DNA of 37,107 bases from Oscillatoria sp. SIO1A7 (lineage in GTDB: Bacteria > Cyanobacteriota > Cyanobacteriia > Cyanobacteriales > Laspinemataceae): NCBI GenBank assembly GCA_010672965.1, contig JAAHFN010000064.1:1-37107 (forward strand), read 5' to 3'. A program made the translations under genes and the position numbers. The notes under the pieces were generated by a model that did not search any database, was not told the DNA's origin, and worked only from the letters and a program-made list of their open reading frames with translations. Shown here piece by piece: positions 1 through 8,385 of this stretch. Numbering within the stretch: the first letter of the stretch is position 1; the number at the start of each line of letters is the position of its first letter.

Positions 1-18
1 CGGCTGTAAAACGGGGAT

Positions 19-224
19 TATAGCGGTTCTCAAATTGATGTGAGGTTTCTGGGGCGAAGCGGGCGAAGCATCCCAATACGGAAATTCCCGTTATACAGCC
101 GAGATCCAGAGCGGGGATGCTGTCGCCTCTACGTTTTCGTTCATTACACTAATTTGAGAAACGCTATATCATATTGGGATATTGCATCCCCCAGACAACT
201 CACATCAATTTGAGAATCGCTATA
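19..224. repeat. MITE-like palindromic element, family F1
   Basis: The segment is bounded by 26-bp inverted repeats (19-44 and 199-224) that differ at one position. Each arm runs from TATAGCGGTTCTC (left) to the inner TGATGTGAG. A third, shorter relative of the arm (TTTGAGAAACGCTATA) lies near 150-166. Inside is a second inverted pair: GGGGCGAAGC near 51 and GGGGATGCTGTCGCC near 115, parts of which recur near 5885-5955 and 19328. No coding sequence is evident in 1-383. It looks like a non-autonomous mobile or fold-back repeat; transposition is not shown. Confidence 0.6.
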
Positions 225-383
225 GGTGTCTGTCCATTCCTATTAGTCTCTAAGTTTGGAATGGTTGCGGGTATCAGAGGCAAACTATGATTAAAAGTCT
301 CTATTCCATCATTTCTACTCTATCAGAGGTTAATCGCGGGTTCGCTATCTACCAATGCTTCTACCAATGCAAAGAGTTTCCCG

Positions 384-1373
384 ATGTCTAAAAGTACCTC
401 TGAGATTGCCTTTAAATTTCGCTATCTGATAGATGGGGAGCCCCGAGGCTTTTTAGCCCAAAGTGCGATCGCCAACGAGCGAGAAATCAGCCTGGGTAAA
501 GAAAGACTGACTTATAACAACATTGCTAAAACCAAGATTCACAAGCAGCGCTTAATGTTAGGAATTTCCCCGGCTGCTTGCTTGAGCGAACCGCTATCGT
601 ATCGCTTGGTAAATCGCTCGATTTTCTTAGAAATCTACAATGCCAAAGCCAGGGATGTGGGAGAATTTATAGCTCGCATCAGTTCTCGCCAAAAAATCGC
701 CGCCAAGCGAGAGCGACTCATAGAATCCGGTTTAGGTCATTTTTTCCATGCGGTCACTTGCCCGGAATGTGGAGCCCATATCGATATTTCCGAGCTAGAA
801 AATCATCGATATATCTACTGTAGGTTTTGCGATACTATTTTCCAAGAAAAGCAGCCAGCGATTACCAAAGGATCTTACTATCGGATTTGCGACGAATGCC
901 AGCACTTCGATCGCGTCAAGAGTTATACCGAGTTTTATATTGGCGGTCTTTCCTGGAAACGCCGGCATCTCTGCGAGAATTGCGCCCATACAGTCTTTTG
1001 GAAAACATTTTTATTGAACTTGCCTTTTATCTTGAGCGTTCCGCCAGCGATTTGGATAAAACTTAAATCCTTGCGGGGGCGAGACCCTTATTTACAACAA
1101 CTGGCTCGGGCTAATGCCCTTTCCAAACAAAGGAAGTATCGACAAGCCGCCGAGATTTATAGGAAGCTACACGACCAATATCCAGAACATCCCGGGTTGC
1201 TGATGGATGAAGGCTTAAGTCATTTGTTGGAAAATGATGGGGCTGCAGCTAGCGAATGTTTTCGGCGATCGCTCAGTTCTTGCAGCAACTATGCTCCGGT
1301 TTTGCAATTACTAGACCGACTGCAATTGGCCATTCCTAAAAACAGGCGTTCCAGGCGATCGTATTTAATTTAA
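384..1373 (+). CDS. Hypothetical zinc-knuckle protein with membrane segment and TPR-like C-terminus
   Basis: The product has 329 aa and I do not recognise its family. It carries two double CxxC knuckles: C126/C129 with C146/C149 (CPEC, CRFC), and C169/C172 with C197/C200 (CDEC, CENC). This pattern suggests two structural zinc ribbons. Residues about 208-226 are hydrophobic and could form a membrane helix. Residues about 236-312 read like tetratricopeptide helices (KYRQAAEIYRKLHDQYPEHP, then a second helix pair), so a protein-protein contact role is plausible. The C-terminus is Arg-rich. Start is the ATG at 384; a nearby upstream ATG at 368 is out of frame and no strong Shine-Dalgarno sequence is visible. 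It stands alone on the plus strand, convergent with the antitoxin-like gene. The reading frame is well supported; the function is unknown. Confidence 0.75.
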   Translation: MSKSTSEIAFKFRYLIDGEPRGFLAQSAIANEREISLGKERLTYNNIAKTKIHKQRLMLGISPAACLSEPLSYRLVNRSIFLEIYNAKARDVGEFIARISSRQKIAAKRERLIESGLGHFFHAVTCPECGAHIDISELENHRYIYCRFCDTIFQEKQPAITKGSYYRICDECQHFDRVKSYTEFYIGGLSWKRRHLCENCAHTVFWKTFLLNLPFILSVPPAIWIKLKSLRGRDPYLQQLARANALSKQRKYRQAAEIYRKLHDQYPEHPGLLMDEGLSHLLENDGAAASECFRRSLSSCSNYAPVLQLLDRLQLAIPKNRRSRRSYLI

Positions 1374-1477
1374 GCGAGTCAGTCAGATCGAATCCGGTTA
1401 AATACCCCATACAAAAATCTCTCGTAGGACGGGCGTCCCGCCTGTCCGCCAGCGATGCGGCTGGGGGAGTCGAGCGG

Positions 1478-1750
1478 TCAAGAGCGATCGCTCGATTCTA
1501 TTACTAAACCTACACCCTCAACATATTTAACGGGTTTGCCTTCTTCTAATTCTCCCGTTTCCCATTCATAAGGTTCGTATTCTCCCAAGCCAGACAAGTC
1601 ACTATTTAACCAGTTATCCTTTTCTTGCAGCATCTTGTCCCGTTCCAGCGAGTCCAATATTTTCTCAATTTGCTCGAACTCAGCAATGGGAATTTGCATT
1701 GCCACAGGTTGCTGCCTTTCATCTACAAGATACTTTTTGTTTATGTCCAT
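1478..1750 (-). CDS. Antitoxin-like small protein, no partner toxin visible
   Basis: The product has 90 aa starting MDINKKYLVDERQQPVAMQI, from the ATG at 1750; a non-preferred upstream start at 1774 would add 8 residues. The layout, an N-terminal KYLVDE..QPVA.QI strand followed by a helix (EFEQIEKILDSLE) and an acidic C-terminal tail (GELEEGKPVKYV), resembles small cyanobacterial antitoxins of the Phd/YefM-like or AbrB-adjacent kind. That assignment comes from memory of such sequences, not a search. No toxin ORF lies within 100 bp downstream (1374-1477) or upstream before the repeat at 1796. It is therefore an orphan antitoxin or a regulator. It may have lost its partner when the flanking repeat inserted. 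Confidence 0.6.
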   Translation of the reverse strand: MDINKKYLVDERQQPVAMQIPIAEFEQIEKILDSLERDKMLQEKDNWLNSDLSGLGEYEPYEWETGELEEGKPVKYVEGVGLVIESSDRS

Positions 1751-1795
1751 TTTTCTAATGGATGTAATTTGCAACTCAAAATTATCAACCTAATA

Positions 1796-1943
1796 ATATC
1801 AAATCCGGGCGATCGCCCATAAATAGCGTAGGGGCGGTGCCCCCGTGCCCGCCCCGGTTGGTCTGGGGCGGCCGGGGCGGCCGGGGCGGGCATTGGCTCC
1901 ACCGCCCCTACAAATACTGTGACTGTTTAAACGAATTTGATAT
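1796..1943. repeat. Inverted-repeat element, family F2, copy 1
   Basis: The element is about 148 bp, bounded by ATATCAAATCCGG at the left and the near-complement GAATTTGATAT at the right. The interior is GC-rich (GTAGGGGCGGTGCCCCCGTG ... CCGCCCCTACAAATA) and can itself fold. Copies with the same ends lie at 13024-13158 and 21753-21898. It fills most of the gap between the antitoxin-like gene and the subtilase operon. Confidence 0.7.
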
Positions 1944-1958
1944 AACTCAAAACTATAC

Positions 1959-1997
1959 CATGCCCAATGCCCCATGCCCCATGCCCCAATGCCCCAC
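1959..1997. repeat. Heptamer array (ATGCCCC/ATGCCCA)
   Basis: A short run of 7-8 bp units of ATGCCC(C/A) ends about 20 bp beyond the stop codon of the subtilase gene. It is the same class as the arrays at 6178, 13235 and, on the other strand, 8386. It resembles the short tandemly repeated repetitive (STRR) sequences known from cyanobacteria. Confidence 0.75.
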
Positions 1998-2017
1998 AAT
2001 TAATTCCCTATGCTAGC

Positions 2018-4609
2018 TCAAATTTCTATCTCAGTTTCAACTTGTAGTTCCACTAATTGTTGAGCTTCGACGACTGAAGCATAAATCGGCAAGTCAGCTT
2101 GTGTCGCTTCAAAACTAACCACCAAAGAATAGGGAACCTCAGCATCTGGGTCGTTATTCCAACCTTCGTGACCGACCACTCCAATACAAAAAGCTTCTCT
2201 GAGTTGATGCGACTTGACATAAGTCCAATCCTTCTGAATAGTGCCGGCACCTCTAGAGACTTCCCTAATTTGACCGTAGTTATTTTGTTTGCCAAGAGTC
2301 CAGCTCATACTCTCTCCTTTTTCTGCATTTTCGGGAGCATCGTACTCCTTTAATATTCTGGCCAAAAAAACATCTGGGTCTTCCCCTCTCTTACTGCAAT
2401 CCCAGTCCAGCCAAGTAGAGAGATATTTGCGGCAGTTTCGTCGCGTGCGGCGGGGCTGAGCCTTATAGGATAGGGTCACTTCTAGCAAAATCTCGACCTC
2501 TCCTCCCGGAGACTGCATTATTTTTGGGAGCTGAACTTGGTAAATACGAGCTTCCCGAGCTTTAATTTTATTAATTCCTTGGGTAATCAAGGTAATCCGG
2601 TTTGGTGTGTTTTTTAAAGTGCGATCGAGACTGGGAATGCCATATCCTATCTGACGAATAACGTCCTTTTTATTTTGGCTATTTGCCGCCCAAGCGGGCC
2701 AACGAGCAGACTGCACGATTAATCCGCGATATAAAAGGCAACTCTCATTGGGTAGCTCGGCAGCGATACAGGCAGCAATATGGCTAACTTTTGGCGCTGC
2801 AAATGACGTGCCAACATTATCAGAAGCTAGAGTAGGACCGCCGCCTCTAGTCGATCGCACCAATTCGGGGCAAACCTCTTTAGGCCAAGTAACATTAGGT
2901 GGATTTCCCCCATCCGTTACGAAATCGCCACCGTATTCGACCACTTCCGGTTTAATCGTCTCCCAGATTCCCAATCCATAACGAGAAAAGGCTGAGGGTC
3001 GATCTGCTTCTTCTGCAAAAGAATAATAAGGCGGCACGCGATAAGATTGGAGAGATATTGAGCCAACAGTCAAGGCCATCAAGCTTTGTGCGGGGTTGGC
3101 TATCTGGCAGGAATCTTCTAAAATATAATCGGGATAAGGTCGATTCGCAGCTAGATGTTCTGCTACAGAAAATCTTGTTAAGTCTATTCTAGCGTCTGAG
3201 GGTAGATTACCCGCTGCCACAATAAAGAGGACATCATTTTGCCAGGTTAGTTGGTCAATAGCAGATGCCCAAGGACTCATAAATTTAGTTTCACAGGGTT
3301 CTTTTGCTGCAATCGAATGGTTAAAAATTTGCGTTCCCGTTTGACCGTGATAAAACTCTACAATTTCTCCAAGGATATCGGGTGGAACTATTTCCTCAGG
3401 CATATCGCATCTAGCATCTAAAACTCTAGCATTTTGAATCCAGCAAATTGCTTGTTGCCGACCAGTGCGAGGCACGGTTCTGGGATATAGCACTGCCCCA
3501 GCAACCCGAGTGCCATGTCCCCCATTGCTAACGAGATCCGCTTTTTGGTCAATTTCTCCAGTAATCCAAGATCTGGAATCTTCGGAATCAATGGCCGCTT
3601 TTAAAAGAGGATGTTTTTCTTGAATGCCACTGTCAATTACGCATACCTTGGGGGCATTAGATGCTGGCTTTTCTAGCTGAAAATTAGGATCGTCTTCATC
3701 GGCTAAACCTTGACCCAAAACCAGTTCGGCAAACTCGTCGGGCTCGGCAACTTCAAAAATATAGGGAAAGTTTAAGACCAAGTCCCTTAATCCTTTACCC
3801 GATATTTGAATGCGACACGAAAAACTATCTGGCAATTCAGCATATTTGGAAATTTTTCCATCAATAATAGCAGATAAAATATCTCCACGATATTTATTGA
3901 CAAATTGTATCAGATCATCCTCTCTTTCAGACTTACATTCATCCCATTCTTGATACGTTATATCTCGTTTATCCATCCAGCGCTTGGCTCTTTTGAAGAA
4001 TGAATCATCGCTTTCGCCATCATTCCGTTTTGGAGCCTTGGGTAACTGAGGCTTATTCCCCAGACAGGCCACTCCTACATCTACTGTATAAATTTGTTCG
4101 TCTTTAATAGAGCCCCATTTTTTCCATAGTTTTGGAGATAAAATATGTTTTGGCCGCCTCGCTCCATCAATAAAACCCCATATTTCTGGAATCTTACCTC
4201 CACCACGTTCTTGGTTAATAAATTTTTCTATCTTTTCTTGAAATTCACTCAGTTCTGGATCGTCCACTGAGGCTCCAATAATATAACCGTCTTCTAATTC
4301 GGCAATGACTTCAATGCCAAAACTCTTCAGTTTTTCTGCATCGAAAGCTTCTGGATCGGTCTGCAAGATTAGGGGTATAACTTCAGGAAGTGGTGGTTGG
4401 TCTTCCTGCTCGCGTTCTTTCCGAGCATCCTTCCAGTCAGCAATTATGGCTAGTCTAGAAGTTTCAAGCTTCCTTCCATGTCCATAACGATTATTCCTGT
4501 TTGCATCGGTTATAGGATTTGTTTTTGCCGGTCCTCCTCGGGCAGGCTTTGCCTTTCCTTCCTTTGTCAGCTTCAACTGGATATGCGGAAATTGACGCTC
4601 TTCGGCCAT
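2018..4609 (-). CDS. ietS: Cytosolic subtilisin-like (S8) serine protease, IetS-like
   Basis: The product has 863 aa. From the chosen ATG (4609), residues 1-315 are an N-terminal extension without a signal peptide. The S8 catalytic domain follows, with Asp326 (VIDSG), His365 (GGHGT), oxyanion Asn468 (AAGN) and Ser602 (GTSFAAP), all intact. A C-terminal region of about 200 aa follows. The frame also opens at TTG 4621, but GGAG then AAGG at 4612-4619 sit just ahead of ATG 4609, which favours ATG. The gene lies 36 bp behind an AAA+ ATPase on the same strand, the order found in the IetA (ATPase)/IetS (subtilase) pair. That pair was reported as a plasmid-borne toxin-antitoxin-like module and later as an anti-phage system. 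The protease is probably the effector, held in check by the ATPase. The family assignment is strong; the defence role is inferred from gene pairing. Confidence 0.88.
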   Translation of the reverse strand: MAEERQFPHIQLKLTKEGKAKPARGGPAKTNPITDANRNNRYGHGRKLETSRLAIIADWKDARKEREQEDQPPLPEVIPLILQTDPEAFDAEKLKSFGIEVIAELEDGYIIGASVDDPELSEFQEKIEKFINQERGGGKIPEIWGFIDGARRPKHILSPKLWKKWGSIKDEQIYTVDVGVACLGNKPQLPKAPKRNDGESDDSFFKRAKRWMDKRDITYQEWDECKSEREDDLIQFVNKYRGDILSAIIDGKISKYAELPDSFSCRIQISGKGLRDLVLNFPYIFEVAEPDEFAELVLGQGLADEDDPNFQLEKPASNAPKVCVIDSGIQEKHPLLKAAIDSEDSRSWITGEIDQKADLVSNGGHGTRVAGAVLYPRTVPRTGRQQAICWIQNARVLDARCDMPEEIVPPDILGEIVEFYHGQTGTQIFNHSIAAKEPCETKFMSPWASAIDQLTWQNDVLFIVAAGNLPSDARIDLTRFSVAEHLAANRPYPDYILEDSCQIANPAQSLMALTVGSISLQSYRVPPYYSFAEEADRPSAFSRYGLGIWETIKPEVVEYGGDFVTDGGNPPNVTWPKEVCPELVRSTRGGGPTLASDNVGTSFAAPKVSHIAACIAAELPNESCLLYRGLIVQSARWPAWAANSQNKKDVIRQIGYGIPSLDRTLKNTPNRITLITQGINKIKAREARIYQVQLPKIMQSPGGEVEILLEVTLSYKAQPRRTRRNCRKYLSTWLDWDCSKRGEDPDVFLARILKEYDAPENAEKGESMSWTLGKQNNYGQIREVSRGAGTIQKDWTYVKSHQLREAFCIGVVGHEGWNNDPDAEVPYSLVVSFEATQADLPIYASVVEAQQLVELQVETEIEI

Positions 4610-4611
4610 TG

Positions 4612-4619
4612 CCTTCTCC
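4612..4619 (-). promoter_or_regulatory. Ribosome binding site deciding the subtilase start
   Basis: On the minus strand the site reads GGAGAAGG and is followed by CA and then ATG at 4609. The GGAG core lies 6 nt from the ATG. It overlaps the alternative TTG codon at 4621-4619, which makes TTG initiation unlikely. Confidence 0.6.
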
Positions 4620-4645
4620 AAATTACAATAAATTAATTAATTAAT

Positions 4646-5659
4646 CTACCAAGTATTTTCGGCTATCGCTTCTTCTAAATGTTCTTGAATTACCAAATCC
4701 TCTCGCTCTAAAATAGCCCTTTTCGCCGCATCTTGCGCTGCCAAGACTGCTTGAGCCGCCGAAAAGCCATCCATTTTTTGGAGAATCCTAGGCCAATCTA
4801 TAATTCCCAACTCAAGTGCCGATAGGGTTTGCTTGAGAATAGTCCTCAGTTCCTGCTCTCCGGGTTTCGGAACTTCAATGATATCGTCAAATCTTCTCCA
4901 TAGAGCAGGATCCAGGGATTTATTCAAGTTAGTCGCTGCAACCAAAAGACCTGAAGAGGGTTCGTATTCGTCTAAAATCTGTAGGAACGAATTGACGACT
5001 CGCTTAATTTCGCCAACCTCTTGGACATCTTCCCTAGACTTAGCAATAGAATCGCATTCGTCGAAAAACAACAAACAAGGATTTTTGGCTGCTTCTTCAA
5101 ATACAGCTCTCAAATTGCTGGCAGTCTCGCCCAAAAAAGACGATACCATTGCATCAAATCTAACTTTGAGCAAGGGCAAGCCGGTATTCCAGGCCAAGCG
5201 CTCTGCTCCCAAAGTTTTACCACAACCGGGGTAACCGTACAACAGAATCTTCTGCCTGTAGCGCAAGCCATAATGAGCCAGCCTATCTCTAGCAGCATGT
5301 TCGCGCTCAATTCGCTGGAAGCGTTTTTCGGTTTGTTCCGGCAAAATTATATGATGCCGCAGTTTTTCCCGAGGTATAACGGTAACCAAGGGAAGATGAA
5401 AACGCTTGCTAGTTGGCAGCTCGCTGAGACCTTGGAGGCTTTGGAGACTTTCGGAAATAGGGGGAGTTGGGGGAGTTGTCTTGTTTGAAGTCTGCGGTGG
5501 CTTTTGACTATTTTTGGTTATGTTCTCTAATTGGTCGGCCAGGAGAGTATGTCCTTTGCGGCGCTCTTCCTCAATAACTAGATACATGAGTTTGTCAATC
5601 GCTTCTGCATCCGAACTAGCGATCGCCCGAAACATTCTTTTGAGAAGCTCTCCTTTCAT
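4646..5659 (-). CDS. ietA: AAA+ ATPase of the IetAS pair
   Basis: The product has 337 aa. Residues 1-50 are a helical N-terminal segment (LLKRMFRAIASSDAEAIDKL), followed by a Pro/Thr/Ser-rich linker (about 51-85) and a single AAA+ module. The module has Walker A GYPGCGKT (142-149), Walker B LLFFDECD (196-203), sensor-1 Asn244 (AATN) and an RRF arginine-finger pair (255-256). A C-terminal helical lid ends the protein. The start is ATG 5659, with GAGAGGGG just upstream. The single AAA module with a short N-terminal helix and its position directly upstream of an S8 protease match IetA. In the described iet module the ATPase gene is needed to tolerate the protease gene, so it probably acts as regulator or antidote. 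It could also be a substrate-feeding unfoldase. The ATPase call is secure; the iet name rests on synteny and domain layout. Confidence 0.88.
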   Translation of the reverse strand: MKGELLKRMFRAIASSDAEAIDKLMYLVIEEERRKGHTLLADQLENITKNSQKPPQTSNKTTPPTPPISESLQSLQGLSELPTSKRFHLPLVTVIPREKLRHHIILPEQTEKRFQRIEREHAARDRLAHYGLRYRQKILLYGYPGCGKTLGAERLAWNTGLPLLKVRFDAMVSSFLGETASNLRAVFEEAAKNPCLLFFDECDSIAKSREDVQEVGEIKRVVNSFLQILDEYEPSSGLLVAATNLNKSLDPALWRRFDDIIEVPKPGEQELRTILKQTLSALELGIIDWPRILQKMDGFSAAQAVLAAQDAAKRAILEREDLVIQEHLEEAIAENTW

Positions 5660-6263
5660 GGCCCCTCTCAGTAGAAAGAATTATACTTTACCATTGTAGT
5701 TGATTATTTGTTCAACTTATATCGCCTTATTGGAGGCACATACTCGATAGTCGATAGTTGACAGTTGATAGTTGACAGTTGATAGGGGCATTGGGCATTG
5801 GGCATGGGGCAACCTCCCCCTCTTTCAAGGGTATGTTTTTTATAATCTTCCTAAATGAGCGCGGTCGGTGGGCTGCATAATTGTCTGGGGCGAAGCATTC
5901 CAGTTCATAAATTTACTAGAAAGCAAAGGGTATCTCGGGAATGCTGTCGCCCCTACGCCTTATGTCGAGGATCGATCCTGGCCAAAAAACATCAAATCTA
6001 AAAAACATACCCGCTGATTGCCCCCTCCCCTCCTGGGAGGGGTTAGGGGTGGGTTGGGGGCATGGGGCATGTTCGCATTGGGCATGGGAACCGAAAGAGT
6101 TTTGAATTTTGAGTCTTGAGTTTTGAGGAAAGCTTTTCTTTAACTTACAACTCAAAGCTTAAACCTCAAAACTTTCCCAATGCCCATGTCCCCATGTCCC
6201 CATGTCCCCATGTCCAATGCCCAATGCCCAATGCCCCATGCCCCATGCCCCATGCCCCATGCC
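5660..6263. other. Gene-free repeat-rich spacer
   Basis: No credible gene lies here. It contains GATAGTTGACAGTT direct repeats (5749-5784), an inverted-repeat element (5829-6012), a GGGAGGGGTTAGGGGTGGGT stretch common to cyanobacterial spacers (about 6038-6057), and the heptamer array that leads into the next gene. The ietA promoter should lie just above 5660, but I could not pick out a clear -10/-35 pair. Confidence 0.6.
5829..6012. repeat. Inverted-repeat element, family F3, copy 1
   Basis: The left end is GGGTATGTTTTTTATA (5829-5844) and the right end AAAAAACATACCC (6000-6012). The same ends bound 19174-19457. Both interiors carry a nested GGGGCGA...GCATTCC inverted segment, also related to the interior of the element at 19-224. 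Confidence 0.6.
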
Positions 6264-6266
6264 CTA
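6178..6266. repeat. Heptamer array (CCCATGT/CCAATGC/CCCCATG)
   Basis: About twelve degenerate 7-bp units run without a break into the stop codon (6264-6266) of the DUF1611 gene. It is an STRR-type minisatellite. The unit changes along the array from CCCCATGT to CAATGCC to CCCCATG, as expected for slippage-grown repeats. Confidence 0.8.
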
Positions 6267-7310
6267 TTTCCCAACGATCGCATCCAACAACTTGTTGGCG
6301 TCAAATCGTACTGGATCGGTACAAGGCAAGCCAGTTTCTAATTCAGTTTGCGCGATCGCCTCTTTAGCGGCGGCTTCATCCAGATTTTTAGTATTTAGAG
6401 CGATCGCAGCCACCCGCGACGGAAAAAACGCACCGGCACCACTCGCCACCGCTTCATAAATTTGAATCGCCTGCGGCAAGGGCGGAATTGGGATATGAGG
6501 ATGTTTCCGATTGCTAGTCTGACCTGCTACATGTACCAGAACCAGATCGGTAGGCTGCGACCCTCGCAATAGAGGAAGAGTTGCTGTAGAGCCGGGATGA
6601 AACAAAGAGCCTTGTCCCTCAATAAAAACAATGTCGCGATTCTTGCCAAACTGCGTTACGACTTGTTCCACGGCTCCAGCGGCAAAATCTACCCGGACTG
6701 CATCCAAAGCCACTCCATCCCCAGCAATCATCAATCCGGCTTGACCCGTTGCCAAGAACTTACTGCGCAAGCCTCGCTCCTTAGCTTTCCGATTTAATTC
6801 CAAGCAAGTTGACATTTTGCCGATCGCCATATCCGTCCCCACCGTCAAGACCCGCTGACAGGAAAGTTCTGCGGCTAATGCGCTAGCAATTGCTACTCCT
6901 TCTGGCTCTTGGCGCACATCCCAAATCCACTGACCGGAGCGAAGCAACATTTGGATTTCGGGACGGTCGGCCAAGGACATGTGCAGGCCATTAACAACAG
7001 ACAAACCGGCAGCGATCGCATTTTGAATTTCCAGCCACCACTCCGGTGGCAGGGCTCCCCCAGGAGGCGCAATGCCTATAACCAAAATATCTGGCTTGTA
7101 GCTCAGGGCATGGGAAACGGACTGGACAATTGGCGCATCAGTAGGAATGCCCGTCAATTCCCGAAGCGATCGGCCTGGAGACTCCTTATCAATTACCGCC
7201 ACAATCGATGCTTCGCTGTAGCGCAAAAGGGTCAGACCTGTTTTTCCATAGGTCCCTTTAATGCCCCCATGCAGCAGAATAGCGACTCGATGACTAGCTT
7301 TCAGACGCAC
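6264..7310 (-). CDS. DUF1611 P-loop protein, DgcN-like
   Basis: The product has 348 aa and reads as a complete DUF1611 protein. It has an N-terminal Rossmann-like half with GGIKGTYGKTG (15-25) and a C-terminal P-loop half with GTDMAIGKMST (158-168). The start is GTG at 7310, supported by AGGAG at 7320-7324 with 9-nt spacing. It overlaps the end of the upstream epimerase gene by 17 nt, so the two are translationally linked. Homologues called DgcN in marine proteobacteria were reported to N-acetylate D-glutamate, with the enolase-superfamily DgcA racemising the product to N-acetyl-L-glutamate. Older annotations call the pair a NAD-dependent-type protein plus L-Ala-D/L-Glu epimerase. Acetyltransferase activity here is inference from the pair. 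The heptamer array abuts its stop codon. Confidence 0.85.
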   Translation of the reverse strand: MRLKASHRVAILLHGGIKGTYGKTGLTLLRYSEASIVAVIDKESPGRSLRELTGIPTDAPIVQSVSHALSYKPDILVIGIAPPGGALPPEWWLEIQNAIAAGLSVVNGLHMSLADRPEIQMLLRSGQWIWDVRQEPEGVAIASALAAELSCQRVLTVGTDMAIGKMSTCLELNRKAKERGLRSKFLATGQAGLMIAGDGVALDAVRVDFAAGAVEQVVTQFGKNRDIVFIEGQGSLFHPGSTATLPLLRGSQPTDLVLVHVAGQTSNRKHPHIPIPPLPQAIQIYEAVASGAGAFFPSRVAAIALNTKNLDEAAAKEAIAQTELETGLPCTDPVRFDANKLLDAIVGK

Positions 7311-8349
7311 GGTGCTGTACTCCTAATCCAGGTAAGTTATTCGGAACTAAACGCCCATCCTGGACCGTAGCGCCAAGGAACGGGTCGTCGATAAGATTTA
7401 GATGGCTGTCCAAATCTAGATAATCTGCTAGCGGTGCCAGGTGAGACATGGCCGTATTGGCCAACGCGCTGTCCGAATAGCAACCATACATGACCTGCAA
7501 GCCACAAGCCTTTGCAGTATGCACCATTCGCATAGCTTCCGTCAGCCCCCCACATTTCATCAGTTTGATATTAATCCCATGCACCCGATCTGCCAACTGA
7601 GGAATATCCCCGCTCGTAAAGCAACTTTCATCCACAAAAATCGGCAAGGGAGATTTTTCATAAAGTTTGGATAGCTCATCGGTGGCCTCCACGGGAAGTG
7701 GTTGTTCCACATACTTAATACCCCAATCGGCCAGCAAGTTGCACATCTTGACCGCATCATCGAGGCTCCAGCCGCCATTGGCATCGACACTAAATTGGAT
7801 CTGGGGGGGAGCTTCTTCCCGCACGGCCATCAGCATCGCTCGGTCCGCTTCAATTCCTTCCGGGCTCCCCAGTTTGACTTTAAACATCTGCACCTGAGTT
7901 GCTTGCAACCACTGGCGCGCCCGCTCCCTAGCAGCATCCGGGGAAGCAATGCCAATCGTAACGGATGTCGGGACAATGCGTTTTAGCTGCAATCCCCAAA
8001 GTCCCCAGAGAGGAAGTCCAACTTTTTTGCCGAGCCAGTCATGCAGGGCCACATCCAATGCCGCTCGCGCCGTTGAGGGGGTTTGAAATTCTATACATAG
8101 CTGTTCTATAAGTTGCCGGTCTAGAGGACGAGTCGAGCCGCTTGCTTTTGCAATTGCTTGCAAAGCCGCGATCGCCGCCTCCGTGGTTTGCGGTTCGCGA
8201 CCGGCAGAGAATGGAGTTGCTTCTCCCCATCCCTCAATGCCGTCGCGTTCGACTCTAACCCAAACATTAGTGCTTTCCGTTGTAGTGCCGCGACTTATGG
8301 TCAGGGGAAAGCGCTTGTGGACCGCGAATGTTTCGACGTGAATCTGCAT
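7294..8349 (-). CDS. Enolase-superfamily dipeptide epimerase / N-acyl-Glu racemase (DgcA-like)
   Basis: The product has 351 aa in the muconate-lactonising-enzyme subgroup of the enolase superfamily. The capping domain is residues 1-125. Barrel residues are in place: KVK (157-159), metal ligands Asp189 (VDANGG), Glu215 (VEQPL) and Asp240 (VDES), and the second catalytic-lysine motif IKLMKCGG (261-268). This set fits L-Ala-D/L-Glu epimerases, which recycle murein tripeptide products. It also fits DgcA-type N-acetyl-D-glutamate racemases; the overlapping DUF1611 gene favours a shared acyl-glutamate or dipeptide pathway. ATG 8349 is preceded by AAAGG. It is the first gene of a two-gene minus-strand operon; its upstream region carries a 15-bp tandem array at 8386-8483. 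Confidence 0.88.
   Translation of the reverse strand: MQIHVETFAVHKRFPLTISRGTTTESTNVWVRVERDGIEGWGEATPFSAGREPQTTEAAIAALQAIAKASGSTRPLDRQLIEQLCIEFQTPSTARAALDVALHDWLGKKVGLPLWGLWGLQLKRIVPTSVTIGIASPDAARERARQWLQATQVQMFKVKLGSPEGIEADRAMLMAVREEAPPQIQFSVDANGGWSLDDAVKMCNLLADWGIKYVEQPLPVEATDELSKLYEKSPLPIFVDESCFTSGDIPQLADRVHGINIKLMKCGGLTEAMRMVHTAKACGLQVMYGCYSDSALANTAMSHLAPLADYLDLDSHLNLIDDPFLGATVQDGRLVPNNLPGLGVQHRASES
7320..7324 (-). promoter_or_regulatory. Ribosome binding site inside the epimerase gene for the DUF1611 start
   Basis: AGGAG lies within the 3' end of the epimerase coding sequence, 9 nt ahead of the GTG start at 7310. It supports GTG initiation and coupled translation of the overlapping genes. 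Confidence 0.6.
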
Positions 8350-8385
8350 GACCTTTTATCTGGGGGAGTTTTTCAGAATATAACG

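Noticed and set aside
6116-6459. Plus-strand frames with PCPM repeats
   Set aside because: They translate the heptamer array and run antisense to the DUF1611 gene.
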